This document shows positions 5,545-12,328 of a stretch of DNA of 12,328 nucleotides, one piece after another (positions within the stretch are counted from its first letter, which is position 1; every line of letters begins with the position of its first letter). The notes below the pieces were generated by a model that saw only the letters and a program-made list of their open reading frames with translations, had not been told where the DNA came from and made no database searches. Made by a program: the position numbers and the translations under genes. Origin of the DNA: an uncultured Ruminococcus sp. (GTDB taxonomy: Bacteria; Bacillota; Clostridia; Oscillospirales; Ruminococcaceae); assembly GCA_946612185.1 (NCBI GenBank), contig CAMOEP010000036.1:1-12328 (forward strand), given 5' to 3'.

Positions 5545-8500
5545 TTTCAGGTCAATATGATAGATGAACGTATCAGCTTCCTCGCCGGTCATAAGTCTGA
5601 ACGCCTTCTGGTAGGCTTCAAGCTGCGGGGAGTACTTCACGTCCAGCCCCTCGCCTGTCTCGTTGGTTTTATAGTCCACAATGCGCCATTTATCGCCCTT
5701 TTTGTATACAAGGTCAATAACGCCGTTCCAGAGGACTTCTCCAGCGGCGGTGTTCTCGCTGTAACAGAACGGTACTTCGCAGCCTACCTCCTGCGCACTG
5801 GAAACTTCCGCAAGAATGTCCGCCGGCATACCGTTTTCCTGGGGATATCCGCCGTTTTCAAGGGTCTTGCACACCTTCATCAGCATCGCAGTATACTCGT
5901 CTGACGCATCATATTTTTCCAGGATATCGCTGATTATTCCGCTATAGTCGCCGGTTTTCCCGGACAGGACGAGCCACTCCATAAGCTTGTGTACCATTGT
6001 TCCCATGAGGGCAGCGTCGGTGCGTGACTCCTTTTCCGGCTCGTCATCAGGGGCATTTTCGCTGACGGTGACTGGCTTCAGGCGTATCTGACTCGGTCTG
6101 CACAAATTATATGTCTTTCCGGTGAGTGCCGCATCATTGAAAGCACTATCCCCCTTGGACTCCTTGTAAATCATCTCCGCAGAGATATGCGGATCATCAG
6201 CATCACTGTCAGGATAATTCTCCGGAACAGGGTAAACGTCATCAATATACTGTAGAAGCTGCTCATGTGGGATACAGTTTCCCCGGCTTCCGTCGGACTT
6301 TTTCACCGCCTCAGACACTATCAGAACGTTTCTTGCACGGGTCGCACCGACGTACAAAAGCCGCAGTTTCTCGGCTTCGATACTTTGTGCCTCAGCCTTC
6401 TCCTCCTCCGGGAACATGGCTGTCACGCAGTAGACCTTCGACTTTCCCTTGACCTTGAAAATCTTCGTAACATCGCCGTTTTCGGTATGCTCCTCACGTC
6501 TTGAAGCCTGGTAGTTCTTCTCCCTCGGCTCTGCAAGAATGACCACCGGCTTTTCCAGTCCCTTGACCTTGTGGAGGTTTGCGATATGCACCCGGTCGGT
6601 GTTCCGGCTGAGACAGATGCAGCGCTCTTTGTCGGACTTGGAGTAAAGTTCCCGGATAAATACCGCAGCGTCCTTCATGCCGATGACTTCGCCGGATAGC
6701 TGCGCATCCCGGAGAAGTTCCAGGGCGAAATACAGGTACTCAAGCTGGTCAGTGCTGACATGGCTGAACAGTTCCAGCTTATCCATTGCGATAGAAAACG
6801 CCGCTGCCGGTGACTTGCCATACACCGCACCGGTAAGTTTCCCAAGTTCGTTCAGGGCATGGTTCACTTCCTCCGCATCGCTTTTTTCAGAACTGATACT
6901 CAGCTTTCCGCCGGTGGTGACGTGCAGAGCGATATGCTTGTCGGTGATGCCGAAAAGTTCGCTTGTAAGCACTCCGTAGACCGTTTTCGCATCGGTGGGC
7001 GCTGCCATGAATTCCATTACCAGAGCCATTTTTTCCAGCGCAATACAGTTCACGAACTCTATCTTGCCCTCCACCACCGATGGAATACCATGGGCGGCAA
7101 ATTCACGCATGAAGCTGACTGTACTGCTTTTTGTGCGGACTATTACCATTATATCGCTGTAGCGGATCTGGCGCAGAACGTTGTCTTTTGGCGATATTAT
7201 AAGCTTTTCCGGGTTTCCCACCAGAGAAGCTATTATCTTGCCCACCTGCTGACTGTCGTCCAGCAATGTTACTCTGTCAAGGGTCACGGGATACTTCCAC
7301 ACGCCTGTCAGCACGTTGCCGGGAGTTTCCTGAACGTCCTGAGGTATTGGCGAAAACTTCGGCTGGTCGTCAGTATCCTCCGGCAGAAGCTCCGGGAATA
7401 CACGGTTGAACCAATTCTTCAGAAGCGGCGTACTGCGGTAGTTCCGGGTAAGTTCAAGCACGTCCCCTGCCCCGTTTCTGAATATCTCACGAACCTGCGA
7501 GAACGCCCTCACATCTGCCCCACGGAAGCGGTAAATGGACTGCTTCGGGTCACCGACAATGAACAGCGAGCCAGGTCGTGGCACGCAGTCACGCCATTTC
7601 GGGACTGGCTTTTCAGCGGCAAGGTAGAAGAATATCTCCGCCTGCATGGGGTCGGTATCCTGGAATTCGTCGATGAGGAAGAAGCTATGGCGGCTGCTGA
7701 TGTGGCGGATCAGTCTGCCGCCGGAGGAAGCGTCCGCACGGAGCATATCACGCAGATACAGCTTGTAGTCAAAGAACGTCAGTTCGCCCATTTCACGCAT
7801 ATGCCCTGCAATTGCGTCAGCAGCACTTACCAGAAAGTCAACAGTTGCGGCGTATTGCAGGCGGAAAATATAGCTGACCATTTCGGAATCCGCAATATCA
7901 AGCACCTGATAAGTCACATTCTTTATGACTTTTTCCTTAAAGACACCCGAATTTTCCGCATCAATTTCCGCAGCCTCCCCCACATACCGGAAGCCGTCTA
8001 TCGCTTTCAGGGCGGCAGCGACCTCGCCGGGGCGGTCGTTCCACGAACCGCACAGAATACCGTAATTCTTCTCCAAAGCAGCATTTTTCGGAAGGAGAGT
8101 TTTCAGGTCAGACCAGTTCTCCTTGCGCTCCATGACCTTTTTCAGCGACCTGAGCAGAGAACTTTTGCTGTCAGCGAATATGCTGTCGATGTCGCTGCTG
8201 CCCGGTTTTTCGCAGACCACCTCCGAACTGCGCATGGACATATACGACCCGATAACGTCGCTGAACATCCACTCCGGATCGTCCTGAAAACGGCGGAACA
8301 GCTCGCATTTCTCCGCAAGCTCCACGCCGTATCCGCCGCCGGCTATCCGGGAATACTCACGCCTGTACGCCGCCGCAGCCTGTTCCTTGCTGATAACGGT
8401 GGAATCCGAGGGGATACCTGCCGCCGCCGGATGCTCATGGAGAATAAGGTGGGCGAAGGAGTCGATAGTTCCCATAAAACACAGGTCGATATTTTCGAGA

Positions 8501-8775
8501 GCCGCACGGCAGCGTGTGCGTATCAGCTCAGTTTCGCCCTCGTTTGAAAGCTGGGTCAGGAGTTCCTGAAAGCGCTGGTAGAACTCCCTCGAAGCCGGTT
8601 TAGTGAAGGTTATTGCGCATATTTTGCCGATGTCGATGCCGTTTGCGACCATTGCCGCCATTCGTCCCACAAGCTGGGTCGTTTTTCCCGAACCTGCGCC
8701 CGCCTCCACGAAGAAGTTACGGTCAGTCTCGGTAAGTATGCGCTGTCTCGCCAGATTGTCCATATCCATGCTCAT
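5542..8775 (-). CDS. addA: AddA-like ATP-dependent helicase/nuclease subunit
   Basis: A 1077-aa UvrD/RecB-type superfamily 1 helicase with a C-terminal nuclease domain, slightly short for AddA (usually about 1200 aa). I start at ATG 8775 (MSMDMDNLARQRIL), 6 bases after AAAGGAGGG; the longer frame to 8823 lacks such a site. Helicase motifs in order: Walker A AGAGSGKTTQ (25-34), FTKPASREF (57-65), TIDSFAHLIL (103-112), Walker B FLIDEFQDTDPMQ (366-378), FIVGDPKQSIYRFRGAD (405-421), RNYRS (444-448), VHIANLHKVKGLE (729-741) and LLYVGATRAR (806-815). The RecB-type nuclease core has His929 (GTMVHKL), Asp1021 (GVIDLVY), Asp1034 and Lys1036 (VDYKTN) and QLEAYQ (1051-1056), so both activities look intact. 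With AddB it should unwind and resect double-strand ends for RecA-dependent repair. The ATGA overlap with addB implies translational coupling. Confidence 0.88.
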   Translation of the reverse strand: MSMDMDNLARQRILTETDRNFFVEAGAGSGKTTQLVGRMAAMVANGIDIGKICAITFTKPASREFYQRFQELLTQLSNEGETELIRTRCRAALENIDLCFMGTIDSFAHLILHEHPAAAGIPSDSTVISKEQAAAAYRREYSRIAGGGYGVELAEKCELFRRFQDDPEWMFSDVIGSYMSMRSSEVVCEKPGSSDIDSIFADSKSSLLRSLKKVMERKENWSDLKTLLPKNAALEKNYGILCGSWNDRPGEVAAALKAIDGFRYVGEAAEIDAENSGVFKEKVIKNVTYQVLDIADSEMVSYIFRLQYAATVDFLVSAADAIAGHMREMGELTFFDYKLYLRDMLRADASSGGRLIRHISSRHSFFLIDEFQDTDPMQAEIFFYLAAEKPVPKWRDCVPRPGSLFIVGDPKQSIYRFRGADVRAFSQVREIFRNGAGDVLELTRNYRSTPLLKNWFNRVFPELLPEDTDDQPKFSPIPQDVQETPGNVLTGVWKYPVTLDRVTLLDDSQQVGKIIASLVGNPEKLIISPKDNVLRQIRYSDIMVIVRTKSSTVSFMREFAAHGIPSVVEGKIEFVNCIALEKMALVMEFMAAPTDAKTVYGVLTSELFGITDKHIALHVTTGGKLSISSEKSDAEEVNHALNELGKLTGAVYGKSPAAAFSIAMDKLELFSHVSTDQLEYLYFALELLRDAQLSGEVIGMKDAAVFIRELYSKSDKERCICLSRNTDRVHIANLHKVKGLEKPVVILAEPREKNYQASRREEHTENGDVTKIFKVKGKSKVYCVTAMFPEEEKAEAQSIEAEKLRLLYVGATRARNVLIVSEAVKKSDGSRGNCIPHEQLLQYIDDVYPVPENYPDSDADDPHISAEMIYKESKGDSAFNDAALTGKTYNLCRPSQIRLKPVTVSENAPDDEPEKESRTDAALMGTMVHKLMEWLVLSGKTGDYSGIISDILEKYDASDEYTAMLMKVCKTLENGGYPQENGMPADILAEVSSAQEVGCEVPFCYSENTAAGEVLWNGVIDLVYKKGDKWRIVDYKTNETGEGLDVKYSPQLEAYQKAFRLMTGEEADTFIYHIDLK

Positions 8776-11273
8776 CGCACGCCCTCCTTTTTGCATAAAT
8801 AGCTGAAGCTGCATTTTTTGCAATTGCCCGAAGCCGGGAAACTGATGTTACTGATATCCTCAGCGGCTTCCTCCAGAACAGCCATGACCTCAGCTTCATT
8901 TTCTGGCGTAAAATCGCAGTTTACGGTGGAATCAAACCGCAAGTACCTGTACTCGCAGCTATCCACATTGATACCCTGGCTCTCCCGGAGCATCATGGCG
9001 TACAGAAGCGCCTGGATACAGGTTCTTGTGTCCTCGGAATCGTGGCGAATGACCCAGCCGCTCTTGTAGTCAGCGATGACAGTTTTGCCGTCGGCGCTCT
9101 TTTCAAGGCGGTCAGGGATTCCACGAATGGTGATATTTCCCAGTTTTACGGGGTCTATCATCTCCTCGGTAAGGAGACTTTCGGAATTCATGATGTACTT
9201 GAAACCGGCGTTTGCAAGCCGCAGGAACGTGTCACGGTTCTTCTTCACAAGCGAGGGTATGATCGGCGGACGAAGCGCCAGATAGCTGTCAAAAGTCCGC
9301 TCCGCAAGGCTGTTGAAGGCGCTCCGGGTCAGGTTCTCCTTCGAGGCGGTGTCGAGCAGTTCGTGAATGAGATTTCCGGTAATTGCCGGGCTGATGACCG
9401 TGTACGGGTCGTCGGTATCGCTGGTGGTCATGCGGAGAATCCTTGTGAACCAGAAATAACGTGGGCAGGCGACAAAGTCCACCATATCCGTGGGCGAAAA
9501 GCACCTGTCAACGTTGACTTCTTTGGTACATTCGCTGAGTTCTGCCGGTGAATAGTCAACGTTCTTGCCGCTTAGGACTGCCTGTCCGATGCGGTCGGAA
9601 ACAGAGATGCCGCTGTCGAAAAATCCAACCGTGCGGACGTTCTGCATAAGCTTCTCCATGTCCGTGATTGACGGACACTTCTGCCGGAGCAGCTCAAATA
9701 CCGCAGATGAGGGATTCTCCTCTTTCAGTTCGGCGGTGTCAAATCCAGTGAAAGAGATCCATATACGCAAACCGGCTGCGGCGGCAGTTTCCAGGAGAGT
9801 ATCAAGCTGTTTGCTTCGCTGTTTTACAAGATTTATCGAGGTCGGAACATTTTCATTGTCAAGGCGCAGAAAGTCGTTGTCGGTAATAAGGCAGTTCTCC
9901 GAAGGTGTTCCGGGAAATAGCTGTGCAGAAAGTCCGGCGACGAAAATATTCTCCCGGAGACTTGCAGCAGCACCGGAAATGTCCGCCACATAGAGACAAC
10001 CAGGTTCACTGAGTCCTGCCATTACGCTCCTTTTCAGAAGTTCCGGTATCATGTCCGACTCAGGCTCGCCGGAGAACCTGTGGTACGCTTCCAGTTCACG
10101 CCGGAACATGGTCGATGCCGCCCGGTCGAGGGACTTGTACTGCCCCTGACGGCAAACGGCGTACTCGCTGACGATATAGCCGCAGCCCTGCTCAAACTCC
10201 CCTGCAAGAGTCGCCAGAACCGACGCAGTTTCGGCATTTTCCGGGTATGCACGCCGGTAATTCTCAAGGCGCTTGCGGTTGGTTTCCTGGTCGGTGGAAA
10301 GCCGCAGATTTCCGGCGGAAACTATCAGCGCATGAAACGTTTTCCAGTCGATGCCAAGTTTTTCACGAAGCTTATCGCTGTCGAAGGAAACGTCCAGAAC
10401 CATTTCCCTCAGCGCATCAATTCCGCAGCAGCCGGTGGTTTCCCACGTCCGGTAGTTCCGCAGAAGTCTTGCCGGGAGCGAATTCGTCACCGGGATACCG
10501 CCGCCAAAGGTGACTTTAAGTCCCAGCCTGCTTGCGGTGTCGCTTATGTACTGGGAGTACTTCGCCATGTCCGTGACTGCGATAATGCAGTTGTCAAGCG
10601 GCAGTTTTTCCCGAAAAATCCGGGCAAAAATGTCCTCCACCTCATTTGCTGTTCCGTATGCACTGGTTATGTCCTCTGGCACGACCTGACAAGGGCTCAC
10701 CCCAAGCAGTCCGCACATATCCACAACCTCTGTCTTGCCGCCGGAAACAGTGTCAAGGAGTTTTTTCTCAAGCGGTAAAAGTGGGTATTCCTCTATAGCA
10801 ATAAAATCCGCATCAATACATTTGCAGAATGATGCCGCACGCCTTATAAGCTGCTGACAGTCTATAAGTCCCCTGGTTTCAAGCAGTCTGATATACTGCT
10901 CATATACTTGCAGCAACGCTGTGCCAATTTCCGGAAATTCCGCATTATTCAGAAACTCACTCATCTGCTCTGCTTCATTGCCTATAAGCTGGTAACGTAT
11001 ATCAGACAGCCCGTTGCATATGTTCCGGGCATCATTGAACGACGATTTCCGGAAGTAAGCAATATTATTCAAAAAGCTGTACACCAGTGCAATCTGGTCG
11101 CCGTTTCTTATGTACTTTTCCGGAACTGACACCCCTGTGCGCATAAGTGCATACTCCGCAAGTTCCACCGGAGACATTATCCGCAAGCCAAGCGAACTCT
11201 TGCCTTTTCGTGCCAGAAGCCGAAGAAGTTCAGAGCCGTTGAGCTGCGATACTATGATAAATTTTTCACGCAT
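8772..11273 (-). CDS. addB: AddB-like subunit (iron-sulfur PD-(D/E)XK nuclease, inactive helicase)
   Basis: An 833-aa partner of AddA. I start at ATG 11273 (MREKFIIVSQLNG), 7 bases after AGAGGG; the ATG at 11294 would lie about five bases from the predicted transcription start. The C-terminal nuclease domain has His637 (GNLIHELL), Asp721 (GIPDRLE), Asp735 and Lys737 (ADYKSG) and QALLYA (754-759). It is framed by Cys603 (FVACPRYFWF) and Cys818, Cys821 and Cys827 (CKKCSFSYLC), the C...CxxCx5C arrangement that holds the 4Fe-4S cluster in Bacillus AddB. The upstream part resembles a helicase fold (LYVADISGAAASLRENIFVAGL) but I see no Walker A; the expected N-terminal position reads SQLNGSELLRLL. 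AddB of Bacillus is about 1160 aa with a P-loop, so this is a short, probably ATP-independent version, closer in that respect to RexB-like members. First gene of the addBA operon. Confidence 0.82.
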   Translation of the reverse strand: MREKFIIVSQLNGSELLRLLARKGKSSLGLRIMSPVELAEYALMRTGVSVPEKYIRNGDQIALVYSFLNNIAYFRKSSFNDARNICNGLSDIRYQLIGNEAEQMSEFLNNAEFPEIGTALLQVYEQYIRLLETRGLIDCQQLIRRAASFCKCIDADFIAIEEYPLLPLEKKLLDTVSGGKTEVVDMCGLLGVSPCQVVPEDITSAYGTANEVEDIFARIFREKLPLDNCIIAVTDMAKYSQYISDTASRLGLKVTFGGGIPVTNSLPARLLRNYRTWETTGCCGIDALREMVLDVSFDSDKLREKLGIDWKTFHALIVSAGNLRLSTDQETNRKRLENYRRAYPENAETASVLATLAGEFEQGCGYIVSEYAVCRQGQYKSLDRAASTMFRRELEAYHRFSGEPESDMIPELLKRSVMAGLSEPGCLYVADISGAAASLRENIFVAGLSAQLFPGTPSENCLITDNDFLRLDNENVPTSINLVKQRSKQLDTLLETAAAAGLRIWISFTGFDTAELKEENPSSAVFELLRQKCPSITDMEKLMQNVRTVGFFDSGISVSDRIGQAVLSGKNVDYSPAELSECTKEVNVDRCFSPTDMVDFVACPRYFWFTRILRMTTSDTDDPYTVISPAITGNLIHELLDTASKENLTRSAFNSLAERTFDSYLALRPPIIPSLVKKNRDTFLRLANAGFKYIMNSESLLTEEMIDPVKLGNITIRGIPDRLEKSADGKTVIADYKSGWVIRHDSEDTRTCIQALLYAMMLRESQGINVDSCEYRYLRFDSTVNCDFTPENEAEVMAVLEEAAEDISNISFPASGNCKKCSFSYLCKKEGVR
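8782..8790 (-). promoter_or_regulatory. Ribosome binding site that fixes the addA start
   Basis: On the minus strand AAAGGAGGG ends 6 bases before ATG 8775. It lies inside the end of addB and supports the start that overlaps the addB TGA by four bases. Confidence 0.85.
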
Positions 11274-11280
11274 TCCGCAT

Positions 11281-11286
11281 CCCTCT
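11281..11286 (-). promoter_or_regulatory. Ribosome binding site that fixes the addB start
   Basis: On the minus strand AGAGGG ends 7 bases before ATG 11273. It lies downstream of the alternative ATG at 11294, which has no binding site of its own. Confidence 0.7.
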
Positions 11287-11305
11287 TTCGTCATTTATGT
11301 CCATA

Positions 11306-11334
11306 ATTATACCACTTTTTGTGAAAATTGTCAA
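11306..11334 (-). promoter_or_regulatory. addB: Consensus sigma-A promoter of the addBA operon
   Basis: On the minus strand TTGACA (11334-11329), 17 bases, TATAAT (11311-11306): a perfect match. The expected start near 11299 gives a leader of about 26 bases to ATG 11273. It stands back to back with the promoter of the 75-aa gene; the two -35 boxes are 36 bases apart. Confidence 0.9.
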
Positions 11335-11370
11335 CAGTTTTCGCTCTTTTGCACCATTATTCAACAAGCC

Positions 11371-11399
11371 TTGACAGGCTGCGTTTTATGGGATATAAT
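11371..11399 (+). promoter_or_regulatory. Consensus sigma-A promoter of the 75-aa gene
   Basis: TTGACA (11371-11376), 17 bases, TATAAT (11394-11399): a perfect match. The predicted start near 11406 gives a leader of about 28 bases. Confidence 0.9.
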
Positions 11400-11433
11400 A
11401 GTATTAAACATCAACTATGTAAGGAGAATTTCT

Positions 11434-11661
11434 ATGAATCCTATTCTTTTCGCCAACCTTTTCCCCCAGCTAAAGGACTTCCTCCACCGCCACCCCAAGT
11501 TCTTCCAGTTCTGCAAGGTCGCCGCAAGGAACGTAACCGAGGGCGATATCATCGAGATAAGCGTGATCTCCTCCGACGGTAAGCAGGTGAAGTCCAATAT
11601 CCGCCTTTCTGACGAGGATATGAAGTTTATCCAGAGCGCAAGAAAAGTTTTCAACAAATAA
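11434..11661 (+). CDS. 75-aa conserved-looking protein of unknown function
   Basis: Starts at ATG 11434, 7 bases after AAGGAG (11421-11426). A longer in-frame reading from 11110 would run through addB and both promoters and is rejected. The protein has an N-terminal helix-like half rich in Phe, Leu and His (NPILFANLFPQLKDFLHRHP), then a short strand-like segment, EGDIIEISVISSDGK, and a charged C-terminal helix (SDEDMKFIQSARKV). There is no signal peptide, membrane segment or Cys pair, so a small cytosolic protein is likely. I do not recognise the family. It has a perfect promoter, a good ribosome binding site and a strong terminator, so it is a real and probably well expressed single-gene unit. 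It is divergent from addBA; whether the two are functionally linked is unknown. Confidence 0.8.
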   Translation: MNPILFANLFPQLKDFLHRHPKFFQFCKVAARNVTEGDIIEISVISSDGKQVKSNIRLSDEDMKFIQSARKVFNK

Positions 11662-11662
11662 C

Positions 11663-11703
11663 AAAAAGGTCTTGTCCGCACGGCACGGATAAGACCTTTT
11701 TTT
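11663..11703. terminator. Bidirectional terminator between the 75-aa gene and the right-edge gene
   Basis: AAAAAGGTCTTGTCCG (11663-11678) pairs with CGGATAAGACCTTTTT (11686-11701), 16 pairs with one wobble and a 7-base loop. It is followed by further Ts on the plus strand and by TTTTTGTT on the minus strand. It begins two bases after the stop of the 75-aa gene. Confidence 0.92.
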
Positions 11704-11708
11704 CGCTA

Positions 11709-12328
11709 TTATTCGTCATTTTCGTCGTAGAGTTCACTGATAAGTTCCCGGTACTCCGGGTGTATCCGGCTCAGATGCCCGGCAGCTTCGTTACGGCGGC
11801 GTATAAACTCGTCGTATCGCTCCGGATCACGCTTTTTCAGTATCTCCTCGAACCGCCTGGTATGCTCCCTCAGCGACCGGAACGCCCGTGGGTCACTCTT
11901 TTCAAGCCGCTGGGCAAGCTTCAGCTTACGGTTCTCTATCGCCTCGTCCACCGCTCCCGGCGACAGCTTCAGCTTCTCCGCAATCTCCCTCCGGTGAGTC
12001 TGCAAATGGTCAAGCATCTCCTCCTGGTCAAGCACCCCGATATCCTTCCAGAGGTTGTCGGTGTGGAGTATCACGTCAAGCTGCTTTGCGGAGTCCGCCT
12101 CCGGGTCGATGTTCTCCAGAAGCTTCTGCGCATACCGCTCCATTACCTCGTCCGCACGTTCTCCGAACGCCCACTCGAACTCCAGACGGCTGCGGTTTCC
12201 GGCGGTAAGCGGCACAGTTCCGGAACTTACGTTCCCCTCAAGCACATACGGACAACCTATACCTGCGGCGGTCTGTGCTGCCGGGATAGTCCGCCGACAG
12301 TACCCCTGCTCAACCATGTCACCTATGC
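11709..12328 (-). CDS. Charged, repeat-containing protein of unknown function (partial, runs off window)
   Basis: The open frame ends at TAA 11711-11709 and stays open to the right edge, so the start is probably outside. An ATG at 12317 has only a doubtful AGGTG two bases before it. From that ATG 202 residues are visible. The first part (GYCRRTIPAAQTAAG..., then GTVPLTAGNRSRLEFEWAFG) looks like a compact globular segment. From about residue 53 on it is helical and highly charged. Residues 134-199 are three adjoining 22-residue imperfect repeats, each with Leu at position 5, Lys or Arg at 7 and Pro at 10 (for example LEKSDPRAF, LKKRDPERY, LSRIHPEY). No signal peptide, membrane segment or nuclease/ATPase motif is seen. 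I do not recognise the family. Base composition matches the neighbouring addBA region. Confidence 0.65.
   Translation of the reverse strand, partial: IGDMVEQGYCRRTIPAAQTAAGIGCPYVLEGNVSSGTVPLTAGNRSRLEFEWAFGERADEVMERYAQKLLENIDPEADSAKQLDVILHTDNLWKDIGVLDQEEMLDHLQTHRREIAEKLKLSPGAVDEAIENRKLKLAQRLEKSDPRAFRSLREHTRRFEEILKKRDPERYDEFIRRRNEAAGHLSRIHPEYRELISELYDENDE

Noticed and set aside
6859..8547. A 562-codon open frame on the plus strand opposite addA
   Set aside because: It is antisense to a gene with all AddA helicase motifs, has no ribosome binding site before its ATG, and its translation shows no recognisable domain; such frames are common opposite GC-richer genes.
5542..11273. A new multi-gene defence system built around the helicase and nuclease genes
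   Set aside because: Motif content, the four-cysteine cluster pattern and the gene order match AddB-AddA recombination nucleases, which explain the pair without a new system; only the reduced AddB is kept as a finding.
11110..11433. An N-terminal extension of the 75-aa gene to 183 residues
   Set aside because: It would translate through the start of addB in antisense and both divergent promoters; the ATG at 11434 has the proper Shine-Dalgarno and lies downstream of a perfect promoter.

Overview
The window looks like a chromosomal segment of a low-to-moderate GC Firmicute of the class Clostridia, probably Ruminococcus or a close relative (Oscillospiraceae). This is inferred from strong AGGAGG-type ribosome binding sites, several textbook TTGACA-17 bp-TATAAT promoters, Gram-positive AddA/AddB-type recombination nuclease genes, and an AAA/PD-(D/E)XK protein of a type I associate with gut Clostridia. 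No 16S or other taxonomic marker is present, so the genus is only a guess.

Layout. Bases 1-1665 look like the end of an integrated element: a coding remnant without a start codon (31-240), a small HTH regulator or excisionase-like gene (277-513), a hairpin, and a phage/ICE-type tyrosine recombinase (569-1627) closed by a bidirectional terminator. The facing gene (3224-1668, minus) encodes an AAA-like ATPase with a C-terminal PD-(D/E)XK nuclease-like domain. A repeat-bearing intergenic stretch follows, then tRNA-Pro(CGG) on the minus strand (3534-3610) with its own consensus promoter and terminator. The tRNA 3' end points towards the integrase side, so the tRNA is a candidate attachment site.

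To the right the sequence is more GC-rich and looks like core genome. A sodium:solute symporter gene (3863-5461, plus) has a perfect promoter and a terminator shared with the converging addBA operon. That operon (11273 down to 5542, minus) encodes an unusually short AddB-like iron-sulfur nuclease subunit and an AddA-like helicase/nuclease, joined by a 4-base ATGA stop/start overlap. Divergent from addB, from a second perfect promoter, is a 75-aa protein of unknown function. It shares a bidirectional terminator with the last gene, a minus-strand reading frame that runs off the right edge and encodes an unrecognised, highly charged protein with three 22-residue repeats at its C-terminus.

How the genes work together. 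AddA and AddB are expected to form one helicase-nuclease that resects double-strand breaks for RecA and degrades linear foreign DNA. The integrase and HTH protein are expected to handle integration, excision or regulation of the left-hand element. The AAA/nuclease-like protein may be element cargo. I see no clearly new multi-gene system. The least explained items are the short AddB with no Walker A, the 75-aa gene back to back with addBA, the AAA/PD-(D/E)XK gene beside the tRNA, and the repeat protein at the right edge.
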